DNA from: Actinomycetota bacterium
GTDB taxonomy: Bacteria > Actinomycetota > Actinomycetes > Nanopelagicales > Nanopelagicaceae
DNA length: 6,404 bases
Direction: 5' to 3'
Assembly (NCBI GenBank): GCA_009699645.1
Contig: WLNU01000061.1
Coordinates: forward strand, 1-6,404
Shown here: positions 1 to 6,404 of the stretch, piece after piece
How the letters are laid out: the number at the start of each line of letters is the position of its first letter
Numbering within the stretch: position 1 is the first letter of the stretch
Notes under the pieces: model-generated
The model's input: the letters and a program-made list of their open reading frames with translations, nothing else
Told to the model about the DNA's origin: nothing
The model's database searches: none
Translations under genes and position numbers: made by a program

Positions 1-1394
1 ATTCGTGTGTAATCTTCAAAGCCATAGGCCGATAAATCCTTGCCATAGCCCGAGCGCTTAAAGCCACCATGTGGCATCTCGGCAACGACAGGGATATGGG
101 TGTTGATCCAGACACAGCCAAAGTCAAAGGCCTTAGCCATGCGCATCGCGCGGCCGTGGTCTTTGGTCCAGACACTGGAGGCTAGGCCGTAGTCAACGCC
201 ATTTGCCTTAGCAACTGCATCGGCCTCATCGCTAAATTTTTGAACGGTGATGACGGGTCCGAAGATCTCACTTTGAATCATCTCATCATCTTGGCGAAGA
301 CCGGCCACAACGGTTGCTGGAAAGAAAAAGCCTGGTCGATCAAGGGCGCTGCCACCGGTCATGACCGTTGCATGCGATGGCACACGCTCTAAAAAGCCGG
401 CCACTCGTGCTAATTGATTGGCGTTATTGACTGGGCCCAAGAAGACATCTTCATCGGGTGCACCAATTGCAATGGCCTTGGCTTGCTCGGTTAAGAGGGC
501 GACAAAATCATCATAAACACTCTCCTGCACAATAACGCGGGTGGCTGCAGTGCAGTCTTGGCCGGCATTGAAATAACCTGCAATCGCAATAGCTTCAGCG
601 GCGGCCGGCAAATCTGCATCGGCAAATACAACTACTGGCGCCTTTCCGCCGAGCTCAAGGTGTACACGTTTTAACTGAGTTGCTGCCGATTGCGCTACTT
701 GAATTCCAGCGCCAACTGAGCCGGTAATGGAGACCATATCGGGGCGCTTGTGTTCAACAACGCTGCGGCCAGTCTCGCGCTCGCCGCAAACGACATTAAA
801 GACACCGGCTGGTAAAAACTCTGACATAACGTTAGCCATCCACACAGTTGATGCTGGTGTTGTATCACTTGGCTTTAAGACAACGGTATTACCGGCAGCT
901 ATCGCAGGTGCCCATTTCCATACGGCCATCATCATTGGATAGTTCCAGGGAGTTACTTGACCGATAACACCGATGGGTTCGCGACGAATCATCGATGTCA
1001 TTCCAGGCATATATTCACCAGCTGATTTTCCTTCAAGGTTTCTAGCAGCTCCGGCAAAGAAGCGGATCTGATCGACCATCGGTGGAACCTCTTCAGAGGT
1101 CGTTAATGAGATCGGTTTTCCAGTATTACGACATTCAATCTCAATAACTTCACTTTGGCGATCCTCAATTGCATCGGCAATTTTTAATAATGCACGTTGG
1201 CGTTGCGATGGAGTTGAGTCGCGCCAACCGGCAAAGGCATTACTTGCCGCAGAAAATGCTGCATCGACATCGGCTGCATTTGATTTTGGCGCAGTTGCAT
1301 AGGCCACCCCAGTCGATGGATTAATAAGTGAGGTTGTTTCACCGCTCGTACTGTCTACGGCCTTGCCATTAATGAAGTTCTTTAACTTTTCCAT
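1..1394 (-). CDS. patD: gamma-aminobutyraldehyde dehydrogenase (NAD+-dependent ALDH superfamily), 3' end cut by window edge
   Basis: NAD-dependent oxidation of 4-aminobutanal to GABA in putrescine degradation is the likely role; the protein is expected to be cytosolic. My own translation gives 464 complete codons from the ATG at 1394 with no stop before the left edge. The E. coli PatD/YdcW family is about 474 residues, so roughly ten C-terminal residues are missing. ALDH landmarks seen: PWNYP (149-153, catalytic-site Asn151), LKPSD (173-177), GS near 225, general base Glu247 in LELGGKAP, nucleophile Cys281 in FNAGQDCTAATR, EIFGP (376-380), and the C-terminal MPHGGFKRSGYGKDLSAYG. The NAGQDCTAA active site and the SSVWTKD and MPHGG segments closely match PatD as I recall it, rather than betaine aldehyde or succinate-semialdehyde dehydrogenases. 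An in-frame TGA at 1413-1415 makes this ATG the only reasonable start. There is no good Shine-Dalgarno. Substrate is inferred; the family assignment is firm. Confidence 0.88.
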   Translation of the reverse strand, partial: MEKLKNFINGKAVDSTSGETTSLINPSTGVAYATAPKSNAADVDAAFSAASNAFAGWRDSTPSQRQRALLKIADAIEDRQSEVIEIECRNTGKPISLTTSEEVPPMVDQIRFFAGAARNLEGKSAGEYMPGMTSMIRREPIGVIGQVTPWNYPMMMAVWKWAPAIAAGNTVVLKPSDTTPASTVWMANVMSEFLPAGVFNVVCGERETGRSVVEHKRPDMVSITGSVGAGIQVAQSAATQLKRVHLELGGKAPVVVFADADLPAAAEAIAIAGYFNAGQDCTAATRVIVQESVYDDFVALLTEQAKAIAIGAPDEDVFLGPVNNANQLARVAGFLERVPSHATVMTGGSALDRPGFFFPATVVAGLRQDDEMIQSEIFGPVITVQKFSDEADAVAKANGVDYGLASSVWTKDHGRAMRMAKAFDFGCVWINTHIPVVAEMPHGGFKRSGYGKDLSAYGFEDYTR

Positions 1395-1401
1395 GGCCGT
1401 G

Positions 1402-1407
1402 AGCCTA
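1402..1407 (-). promoter_or_regulatory. candidate -10 element (TAGGCT) for a leaderless dehydrogenase transcript
   Basis: Read on the minus strand, TAGGCT fits the actinobacterial TANNNT -10 pattern and ends 7 nt before the A of the dehydrogenase ATG. That is about the spacing expected if transcription starts at the start codon. The absence of a recognisable Shine-Dalgarno fits a leaderless message, which is common in Actinomycetota. I see no convincing -35 (the hexamer 17 nt upstream is TAGTTA), and a TANNNT match occurs often by chance, so this is a weak call. Confidence 0.25.
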
Positions 1408-1417
1408 CCAAGTCAGT

Positions 1418-1449
1418 GAAAAGCTAACTAGTCGCTTCTAGTTTTTTTC
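1418..1449. terminator. small inverted repeat at the rlmN stop codon, possible weak bidirectional terminator
   Basis: On the plus strand the arms AACTAG (1426-1431) and CTAGTT (1438-1443) pair around the 6-nt loop TCGCTT. After a small internal loop, GAAAA (1418-1422) can pair with TTTTC (1445-1449). The rlmN stop codon TAG (1438-1440) lies inside the stem. Flanking A- and T-tracts resemble a bidirectional intrinsic terminator. However, the core stem is only 6 bp with two G/C pairs, so it would be a weak terminator or attenuator, if it acts at all. Confidence 0.3.
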
Positions 1450-2550
1450 AGCCGCCGCCAACTGGCCACACGCACCATCGATTTCGCGTCCTCGGGTATC
1501 TCGAACCGTTACCGGGACTCCGTAACTCTCCAAAATGCGCACGAACTCGGCCTCATCTTCGCGGCGAGATGCAGTCCACTTTGATCCTGGGGTTGGGTTG
1601 AGGGGAATGAGATTGACATGGGCGTTACGGTTTTTTAGCAGACGTCCCAATAAATCCGAGCGCCAGGATTGATCATTAATATCGCGGATGAGCGCGTATT
1701 CAATGGAGTATCGCCGACCCGTGCGTTTTTCATAAGCATCAGCGGCAGCTAAAACCTCTTTAATATTCCAGCGCGAATTAACTGGAACCAATGTATCGCG
1801 CAGTTCGTCATCAGGGGTATGAAGTGAGACGGCCAATGTAACTGCTATCCCCTCTTCGGTAAGTTTCTCAATTCCATTAACCAGGCCTACGGTGGAGACA
1901 GTTACTGAGCGAGCACTAATGCCTAAACCATCGGGATTAGGGTCGGTGATATTTCGTACCGATCGCATCACGGCGTTGTAGTTAGCTAAAGGCTCACCCA
2001 TTCCCATAAAAACAATATTAGAAAGTCTAGTTGGACCACCCGGTAGCTCGCCATTGGCACATGCACGCGCGGCGGCAACGATCTGTTCGGTGATTTCGCC
2101 GGCACTTAAATTGCGTGTGAGGCCTGCTTGGCCCGTTGCACAAAACGGGCAGTTCATTCCACAACCTGCTTGTGATGAGATGCAGACGGTTACGCGATCG
2201 GTATAGCGCATTAAAACGCTCTCGACTAAGACGCCATCATGTAACTTCCATAAATCCTTGCGCGTTGTGCCGGCATCACACGTTACCGATTTTACTAGAT
2301 GAATAAGCTGTGGAGTTAATTGATCGGCGATGCTCTGGCGCATCTCGGCTGGTATATCGCTCCAGGTCTGTGGATCATTTGATAAATGCGAAAAATAATG
2401 CGTTGCAACTTGTGTGGCTCTAAAGGCTGGTAGACCGAGCGACTTTGCTACGTCACGACGCTCATCCGGTGAGTAATCAGCTAAGTGTTTTGGGATTTTC
2501 TTGCGCTGAACCGGCTCATCAAAGACTAATTTTATTTCAGGCACAGTCAT
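1438..2550 (-). CDS. rlmN: dual-specificity 23S rRNA (A2503-C2) / tRNA (A37-C2) methyltransferase RlmN
   Basis: Radical-SAM methyltransferase that makes 2-methyladenosine at A2503 of 23S rRNA and at A37 of some tRNAs, tuning the peptidyl-transferase centre and decoding. The 370-residue protein has the [4Fe-4S] ligands CX3CX2C at Cys130, Cys134 and Cys137 ([12 protein letters not shown]). It also has both mechanism-defining cysteines: Cys123, seven residues before the cluster, and Cys361 in DGACGQL, matching E. coli Cys118 and Cys355. [10 protein letters not shown] (182-191) is the SAM-binding GEP-type motif. Length and motifs are complete, so it should be active. Its ATG overlaps the cdsA stop as ATGA and has only a poor Shine-Dalgarno inside cdsA, pointing to translational coupling. 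The N-terminus ([18 protein letters not shown]) is typical of actinobacterial RlmN. Cfr, the C8-methylating relative, is unlikely given this housekeeping context and N-terminus. Confidence 0.96.
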   Translation of the reverse strand: MTVPEIKLVFDEPVQRKKIPKHLADYSPDERRDVAKSLGLPAFRATQVATHYFSHLSNDPQTWSDIPAEMRQSIADQLTPQLIHLVKSVTCDAGTTRKDLWKLHDGVLVESVLMRYTDRVTVCISSQAGCGMNCPFCATGQAGLTRNLSAGEITEQIVAAARACANGELPGGPTRLSNIVFMGMGEPLANYNAVMRSVRNITDPNPDGLGISARSVTVSTVGLVNGIEKLTEEGIAVTLAVSLHTPDDELRDTLVPVNSRWNIKEVLAAADAYEKRTGRRYSIEYALIRDINDQSWRSDLLGRLLKNRNAHVNLIPLNPTPGSKWTASRREDEAEFVRILESYGVPVTVRDTRGREIDGACGQLAAAEKN

Positions 2551-3392
2551 AGCCAGGCCTTGACTAACTCAAGGGCTAACCACAACGCAGGTGCTGAGAT
2601 TAGGACAGAGTCCAAACGATCGAGCATTCCACCATGACCAGGCAGTAAGGAGCCCATATCTTTGAGGGCTAAATCCCGTTTCATGGCACTTTCAATTAAG
2701 TCACCGCACGTTGCAGTAAAGACAATCATTAATCCAACTACCGCACCGATCCACCACTGCATCTCCAAAATGTATGTAAATGACAGGATCCCACCAGCGG
2801 TTGTGAAAACAAGTGAGCCGATTAAACCTTCCCAGCTCTTCTTAGGTGAGATCTTTGGTACAAGTGGATGCTTGCCGATTAAAACACCGACGATGTAGCC
2901 AAAAGTATCGTTGCAACCGACTAAGACAACAAAGGTCATTACCCGCTCTAAGCCAGTGCTCGTCCGACCCAGCAGAATTAAAAACCCAGCAAGAAAAGGA
3001 AGATAGAGAAGTGAAAAAGTTGTTGCCGTTGCACTTGCGACAAAGCCCTCAGGACCCCTAGTTAAGAGTTGAATAAGCAGAACGGGAATCGCTATCGCCG
3101 TTGCTACGGCCAAACCCGCGACCCCACCGTTCCACGTGGCATAGGACAGAGCAAGGGCTGCGATCATTAAACCGGCAGAAGAGATATAGATTCCGCTGGC
3201 ATTAAAAGCACGCACGATTTCGCGGATGCCTAGCAGGACTGCCATAGCAACTACTACAGCAAAGATTTCTCGGCGATAGGCAAGTGCAAACCAGACAAGA
3301 GCTACTAAAGATAATGAGACTGCAATTGAAGGGAATAGCTTTCGCCCAGCGCGTTTATTAATCGCCTCGTTTATCGAGTGAATATCAGACAT
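2547..3392 (-). CDS. cdsA: phosphatidate cytidylyltransferase (CDP-diacylglycerol synthase)
   Basis: Integral membrane enzyme that condenses CTP and phosphatidic acid to CDP-diacylglycerol, the precursor of phosphatidylglycerol, cardiolipin and phosphatidylinositol. It has 281 residues. A polar N-terminus (1-18) is followed by several hydrophobic segments, roughly 20-38, 42-58, 72-86, 92-110, 122-142, 150-172, 190-207 and 212-228. The C-terminal half holds the family signature S-x-x-K-R-x4-K-D-x-G-x2-L-P-x-H-G-G-M-x-D-R-L-D (about residues 235-261), including the metal- and substrate-binding Asp/Lys/His residues. SPKKSWEG (182-189) and NDTFGYIVG (161-169) are also present. The Shine-Dalgarno AAGGGG at 3403-3408 overlaps the frr stop codon and sits 10 nt before the ATG. 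The end overlaps rlmN by 4 nt. The position between frr and rlmN is the usual one in actinobacteria. Confidence 0.96.
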   Translation of the reverse strand: MSDIHSINEAINKRAGRKLFPSIAVSLSLVALVWFALAYRREIFAVVVAMAVLLGIREIVRAFNASGIYISSAGLMIAALALSYATWNGGVAGLAVATAIAIPVLLIQLLTRGPEGFVASATATTFSLLYLPFLAGFLILLGRTSTGLERVMTFVVLVGCNDTFGYIVGVLIGKHPLVPKISPKKSWEGLIGSLVFTTAGGILSFTYILEMQWWIGAVVGLMIVFTATCGDLIESAMKRDLALKDMGSLLPGHGGMLDRLDSVLISAPALWLALELVKAWL

Positions 3393-3402
3393 AGAGTTAA
3401 AA

Positions 3403-3408
3403 CCCCTT
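3403..3408 (-). promoter_or_regulatory. Shine-Dalgarno of cdsA, overlapping the frr stop codon
   Basis: AAGGGG on the minus strand shares bases with the TAA of frr (3407-3409) and lies 10 nt before the cdsA ATG. It supports that start and suggests that ribosomes ending on frr help initiation on cdsA. Confidence 0.6.
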
Positions 3409-3970
3409 AGATCTCTAGGAGTTCAGTCTCCTTGTGCTTAAACATCTCATCGACCTTGGCTACGTGATCAGATGTAATTTTCTCTAATTCTTTTTCACCT
3501 CGGGCTACATCATCTTTGCCGACGTGGCCATCTTTCTCCATTTTTTCAATCGCCTCTTTAGCGCTGCGGCGGATATTGCGCATAGAGATCTTTGAATCTT
3601 CGGCCTTTCCTTTCACGACCTTGATGTACTCCTTGCGTCGCTCCTCTGTTAATTGCGGAAAATTAATGCGAATAACTGCGCCATCACTTGATGGATTCAC
3701 TCCAAGATCGCTATCGCGAATCGCCTTTTCAATGTTGAGCATCGCACTTTTATCGAAGGGAGCAATAGTGGCCATGCGTGCATCTGGGACTTGAATCGAG
3801 GCAAGCTGTGAAAGAGCGGTGTATGTGCCGTAGTAATCGACCATAATCTTATTAAATAGCGATGGATGCGCACGACCTGTTCGGATGGATGCAAAATCGT
3901 CCTTGGCAACTTCTACCGCTTTGCTCATCTTGGTATCAGCATCTTTGAGAATGCTTGCTACATCTGACAT
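3407..3970 (-). CDS. frr: ribosome recycling factor (RRF)
   Basis: Cytosolic factor that, with EF-G and GTP, splits the post-termination 70S ribosome after peptide release. The length of 187 residues is typical (E. coli 185). The tRNA-mimicking fold is recognisable: helix 1 of domain I (1-29), hinge and start of domain II with SIRTGRAHPS (28-37), YYGT (46-49), the beta-rich domain II to about 104, then the long helices of domain I starting at FPQLTEERRKEY (104-115), with conserved Arg133 in the MRNIRR segment, and ending KHKETELLEI. A strong Shine-Dalgarno GAGGAG at 3976-3981 lies 5 nt before the ATG and fixes the start. It follows pyrH by 31 nt and precedes cdsA by 14 nt, so it is almost certainly co-transcribed. 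Nothing is missing or unusual. Confidence 0.97.
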   Translation of the reverse strand: MSDVASILKDADTKMSKAVEVAKDDFASIRTGRAHPSLFNKIMVDYYGTYTALSQLASIQVPDARMATIAPFDKSAMLNIEKAIRDSDLGVNPSSDGAVIRINFPQLTEERRKEYIKVVKGKAEDSKISMRNIRRSAKEAIEKMEKDGHVGKDDVARGEKELEKITSDHVAKVDEMFKHKETELLEI

Positions 3971-3975
3971 CTTTG

Positions 3976-3981
3976 CTCCTC
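3976..3981 (-). promoter_or_regulatory. Shine-Dalgarno of frr
   Basis: GAGGAG on the minus strand, 5 nt before the frr ATG at 3970. It is a strong match to the anti-SD and supports this start over downstream Met codons. Confidence 0.7.
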
Positions 3982-4001
3982 TTTTACCGGGCCTCAGCCG
4001 C

Positions 4002-4724
4002 TTAAGCGACTAAGGTTCCAATCACTTCACCGCGCACTGCACGGCCAATATTTCCATTTTTCATTAAATCAAAGATAATTATTGGTAGTTTGTTTTCACG
4101 GCACAAGGCAAAGGCTGCAGCATCTGCCACCGCTAAGGATTTAGATAAGACCTCATCATAGGAAATGCGCTCATACTTTGTAGCCTTTGGATCCTTCTTA
4201 GGGTCAGCGCTATAGACACCATCAACACCACTCTTTGCAAGAAGCAGTGCCTCGGCGCCGATTTCTAGTGCGCGCTGGGCTGAAACCGTATCTGTTGTGA
4301 AGTAAGGCATTCCAGCACCTGCTCCAAAGATTACAACGCGACCCTTTTCTAAGTGGCGAATCGCACGCAGTGGGACATAAGGCTCGGCAACCTGGCCCAT
4401 GGTGATTGCGGTCTGAACTCGGGTTTGAATACCCTCTTTTTCAAGAAAATCTTGCAGCGCTAGACAGTTCATTACTGTTCCGAGCATTCCCATGTAATCG
4501 GCACGAGAGCGATCCATACCGCGCTGTTGGAGTTCGGCGCCGCGGAAATAATTACCGCCGCCGACAACGATCGCTACCTGCACCCCTGTGCGCGCAACAT
4601 CAGCGATCTGTTTTGCAATATCTTGCACAACATCGGGATCAACACCGATGCCCTTGGCTCCACCAAAGACTTCGCCAGAAAGTTTAAGGAGCACTCGCCG
4701 ATACGTTCCTCGTGTACCGGGCAT
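4002..4724 (-). CDS. pyrH: UMP kinase (uridylate kinase)
   Basis: Cytosolic hexameric kinase of the amino-acid-kinase fold that phosphorylates UMP to UDP with ATP. The family is typically activated by GTP and inhibited by UTP. It has 240 residues, full length. Motifs: KLSGE (14-18), the glycine-rich [10 protein letters not shown] (53-62), [16 protein letters not shown] (71-86) for UMP binding and regulation, [13 protein letters not shown] (134-146), and [13 protein letters not shown] (163-175) contributing to the nucleotide site. The insert [20 protein letters not shown] is typical of actinobacterial PyrH. The ATG follows AAGGAG at 4730-4735 with 5 nt spacing. It is separated from tsf by 60 nt, the widest gap in this operon, and from frr by 31 nt. 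The product feeds the CTP pool used by CdsA two genes downstream. Confidence 0.97.
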   Translation of the reverse strand: MPGTRGTYRRVLLKLSGEVFGGAKGIGVDPDVVQDIAKQIADVARTGVQVAIVVGGGNYFRGAELQQRGMDRSRADYMGMLGTVMNCLALQDFLEKEGIQTRVQTAITMGQVAEPYVPLRAIRHLEKGRVVIFGAGAGMPYFTTDTVSAQRALEIGAEALLLAKSGVDGVYSADPKKDPKATKYERISYDEVLSKSLAVADAAAFALCRENKLPIIIFDLMKNGNIGRAVRGEVIGTLVA

Positions 4725-4729
4725 GAGTG

Positions 4730-4735
4730 CTCCTT
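4730..4735 (-). promoter_or_regulatory. Shine-Dalgarno of pyrH
   Basis: AAGGAG on the minus strand, 5 nt before the pyrH ATG at 4724. It sits at the end of the 60-nt tsf-pyrH gap and gives pyrH its own ribosome entry, independent of tsf translation. Confidence 0.7.
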
Positions 4736-4784
4736 TTAAACTAGTAGTTCGCTGGCTAAATCTTAGGCGTTTGTTCCTAGAAGC

Positions 4785-5615
4785 CTATTGACCCACGCGG
4801 AAGCGATGGAATGCCTTAACGGCCGTTCCTGCCTCATCGAGAATCTGCTTAACGGTCTTCTTGGCATCTTTCGCAAATGACTGCTCGATAAGTGAGACTT
4901 CCTTCACGAAGCCAGTGACGCGACCCTCAACGATTTTCGAGAGTGAGGCCTCAGGCTTACCCTCTTCAATCGCGGTTTCGTGGGCGATGCGTCGCTCATT
5001 TTCAATTAAATCTGCAGGTACATCTTCGCGATTGACGAACTGCGGTGCAAAGGCTGCAATGTGCTGAGCGATATCTTTTCCAACATCGCCTGCATCTTTA
5101 GCTAGCTGAACAAGTACGCCGACCTGCGGTGGCAAATCTGGACTTGTACGGTGTAGATAAATTCCAACTGGTGAATCTTTAAGAACTGCGATGCGACGAA
5201 CTTCAATCTTCTCACCCAGCATCGCATTAGCCTCATCAATAACTGATTGAACAGTGTTTCCATTGGCCATAGTTGTTGCAAGGAATGCCTCAACTGAATC
5301 AGAGTGTGCCTTTTGCAAATGAGCAAGTAGCTCATCGGCAAGGGCGACAAATCGATCACCCTTTGCAACGAAATCTGTTTCACAGTTGAGTTCGAGCATC
5401 ACACCGAGATTGCCCTCGACCTTTGCAACGACTGCCCCATTTGAAGTAAGACGACCCTCGCGCTTTGTCACTCCCTTGAGCCCTTTAACGCGGATCAGGT
5501 CGATCGCTTTATCGTAATCGCCCTCTGCCTCATCGAGTGCCTTCTTGCAATCAAGCATTCCCGCAGCAGTTGCTTCGCGAAGTTTTTTTACATCGGCAGC
5601 TGTATATGCAGCCAT
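4785..5615 (-). CDS. tsf: translation elongation factor Ts (EF-Ts)
   Basis: Guanine-nucleotide exchange factor that releases GDP from EF-Tu. It has 276 residues, close to the E. coli 283. The N-terminal UBA-like domain (about 4-42) contains LREATAAGMLDCKKAL (12-27, first family signature). The second signature is ELNCETDFVAKGD (75-87), where the Thr80-Asp81-Phe82-Val83 loop is the element that inserts near the Mg2+ site of EF-Tu. Two alpha/beta core subdomains follow. The segment around residues 153-169 (YLHRTSPDLPPQVGVLV) has the longer form typical of Actinomycetota. The protein ends in a basic HRFRVGQ tail. Its Shine-Dalgarno lies within the last codons of rpsB, and the two genes are 5 nt apart: the near-universal rpsB-tsf pair. 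Confidence 0.97.
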   Translation of the reverse strand: MAAYTAADVKKLREATAAGMLDCKKALDEAEGDYDKAIDLIRVKGLKGVTKREGRLTSNGAVVAKVEGNLGVMLELNCETDFVAKGDRFVALADELLAHLQKAHSDSVEAFLATTMANGNTVQSVIDEANAMLGEKIEVRRIAVLKDSPVGIYLHRTSPDLPPQVGVLVQLAKDAGDVGKDIAQHIAAFAPQFVNREDVPADLIENERRIAHETAIEEGKPEASLSKIVEGRVTGFVKEVSLIEQSFAKDAKKTVKQILDEAGTAVKAFHRFRVGQ

Positions 5616-5620
5616 AGTAA

Positions 5621-6404
5621 TTACTCTCCTTCTACTGGTGCTGGAGTCAAAACTTCAACAGAGTCAGTTACGACAGCGTCGGACACTGCAGCAATCTCTT
5701 TCTCCCAGTCGGCCATTGGCTCACCGGCAGCAACCTCTGCTGGAGCATCACTCTTTGTCTCTTCCTTAACAACTGCAGAACGCGCGGCAAGGCCGGCAAC
5801 AATTGCATCAGTGATGACACGTGTGAGCAGACCGATTGAACGGATTGCATCATCGTTACCTGGAATCTTGTAATCAACCTCATCTGGATCACAGTTTGTA
5901 TCCAAGATTGCAATTACAGGAATACCAAGCTTCTTGGCCTCAGCAACTGCTAAGTGCTCTTTCTTGGTATCTACTACCCAAATCGCTGAAGGCAACTTAG
6001 TCATGTGGCGGATTCCATCAAGGTTCTTAAATAGTTTTTCGCGTTCGCGGCGCAGCATCAAGAGCTCCTTCTTAGTAAGAAGAAGATCATTGGTGTTCTC
6101 TAGAGCCTCTAGCTCCTTAAGACGCTGAATACGCTTATAGACAGTTGGGAAGTTAGTAAGCATTCCACCTAACCAGCGCTCGGTGACAGTTGGCATACCA
6201 ACGCGTGCTGCCTGTTGCATGATCGGCTCATGTGCCTGCTTCTTTGTTCCAACAAAGAGGATGTGACCGCCTTTTGCGACCGTGTCCTTTACAAACTCAT
6301 AGGCACTATCAATGAGTGCAAGTGATTGCTGGATATCGATAATGTAAATACCGTTGCGCTCGGTGAAAATAAAGCGCTTCATCTTTGGATTCCATCGACG
6401 AGTC
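5621..6404 (-). CDS. rpsB: 30S ribosomal protein S2, 5' end beyond the window
   Basis: Structural protein of the small subunit, bound at the head-body junction. The frame is open to the right edge: upstream of the Met at 6382 the codons read TRRWNPK, which in S2 precedes [16 protein letters not shown]. The Met at 6382 is therefore internal, and about 19 residues (the usual MRQLL...GVHFGHQ start) are off the window. Counting from that Met, [12 protein letters not shown] (69-80) matches an S2 signature. A charged coiled-coil region spans about 85-125, and [15 protein letters not shown] (153-167) continues into [14 protein letters not shown]. Beyond residue about 200 lies an acidic Ala/Glu/Val-rich tail with [10 protein letters not shown], a form of tail known from actinobacterial S2. 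The gene ends 5 nt before tsf. The operon promoter and any leader-based regulation lie upstream, outside this window. Confidence 0.97.
   Translation of the reverse strand, partial: TRRWNPKMKRFIFTERNGIYIIDIQQSLALIDSAYEFVKDTVAKGGHILFVGTKKQAHEPIMQQAARVGMPTVTERWLGGMLTNFPTVYKRIQRLKELEALENTNDLLLTKKELLMLRREREKLFKNLDGIRHMTKLPSAIWVVDTKKEHLAVAEAKKLGIPVIAILDTNCDPDEVDYKIPGNDDAIRSIGLLTRVITDAIVAGLAARSAVVKEETKSDAPAEVAAGEPMADWEKEIAAVSDAVVTDSVEVLTPAPVEGE
5626..5632 (-). promoter_or_regulatory. Shine-Dalgarno of tsf inside the end of rpsB
   Basis: GAAGGAG on the minus strand is part of the last rpsB codons (Val-Glu-Gly-Glu), with the rpsB TAA (5621-5623) between it and the tsf ATG at 5615; spacing is 10 nt. 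Ribosomes leaving rpsB pass directly over the tsf start, which favours balanced, coupled translation. Confidence 0.55.

Noticed and set aside
727..942. Plus-strand open frame of about 70 codons opposite the dehydrogenase
   Set aside because: It is antisense to well-conserved dehydrogenase coding sequence (the NAD-binding region), has no family resemblance and no Shine-Dalgarno.
2662..3061. Two overlapping plus-strand open frames opposite cdsA
   Set aside because: They lie antisense to the cdsA catalytic signature and membrane segments; composition is that of a shadow frame, with no recognisable domain.
3516..3794. 92-codon plus-strand open frame opposite frr
   Set aside because: Mirror of the frr coding frame; Ser/Leu/Arg-rich shadow composition, no independent start signal.
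3999..4008. Perfect 10-bp palindrome CGCTTAAGCG across the pyrH stop codon
   Set aside because: Too short and without loop or T-tract to act as a terminator; a palindrome of this length is expected by chance in a few kilobases.
4725..4784. Internal promoter for pyrH (TAAGAT as -10)
   Set aside because: Only a four-of-six match with no -35 at proper spacing (ATAGGC); not enough to call.
4406..4791. Three plus-strand open frames opposite pyrH and the tsf-pyrH gap
   Set aside because: All overlap each other in different frames on top of the conserved pyrH N-terminal half; no coding evidence.
5102..5383. 93-codon minus-strand open frame inside tsf in another frame
   Set aside because: Out-of-frame reading of tsf; the in-frame protein is a complete EF-Ts, so there is no sign of a frameshift or nested gene.
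1..6404. A novel defence, mobile or biosynthetic system
   Set aside because: Every long stretch is accounted for by well-known housekeeping genes and one aldehyde dehydrogenase; there are no direct repeats, integrase or transposase genes, toxin-antitoxin pairs or unexplained regions over 60 nt.

Overview
The window carries one continuous minus-strand gene block. In transcription order (right to left) it reads rpsB (S2, 5' end beyond the right edge), tsf (EF-Ts), pyrH (UMP kinase), frr (ribosome recycling factor), cdsA (phosphatidate cytidylyltransferase), rlmN (23S rRNA/tRNA adenine-C2 methyltransferase) and an aldehyde dehydrogenase whose last codons run off the left edge. Apart from gaps of 43 nt or less and one of 60 nt, everything is coding. 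I see no plus-strand gene, RNA gene, mobile element, CRISPR array or long repeat.

Organism: protein details point to Actinomycetota. These include the EF-Ts stretch around YLHRTSPDLPPQVGVLV, the UMP kinase segment [20 protein letters not shown], the RlmN N-terminus (LVFDEP, then [12 protein letters not shown]) and an S2 acidic tail containing [10 protein letters not shown]. The moderate base composition and A/T-ending codons (TTA, AAA, ATT) are unlike high-GC soil actinobacteria. They fit a streamlined aquatic lineage such as the freshwater Nanopelagicales (acI) or the Luna/Aquiluna group. The phylum is well supported; the order is inference.

Layout: 6404-5621 rpsB, 5 nt gap, 5615-4785 tsf, 60 nt gap, 4724-4002 pyrH, 31 nt gap, 3970-3407 frr, 14 nt gap, 3392-2547 cdsA, 4 nt ATGA overlap, 2550-1438 rlmN, 43 nt gap, 1394-1 aldehyde dehydrogenase. 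The first six form the classic translation/nucleotide/membrane-lipid growth operon. S2, EF-Ts and RRF serve ribosome structure, elongation and recycling. PyrH makes UDP for pyrimidine nucleotides, CdsA uses CTP to make CDP-diacylglycerol, and RlmN modifies the peptidyl-transferase centre of 23S rRNA and some tRNAs.

The last gene is metabolically unrelated. It closely resembles gamma-aminobutyraldehyde dehydrogenase of putrescine degradation. It lacks a good Shine-Dalgarno, follows a small inverted repeat at the rlmN stop codon, and has a TANNNT hexamer 7 nt before its ATG. It may therefore be expressed separately, possibly as a leaderless message.

I did not find an undescribed system here. 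The points that merit checking are the rlmN/dehydrogenase junction and the two edge-truncated genes.
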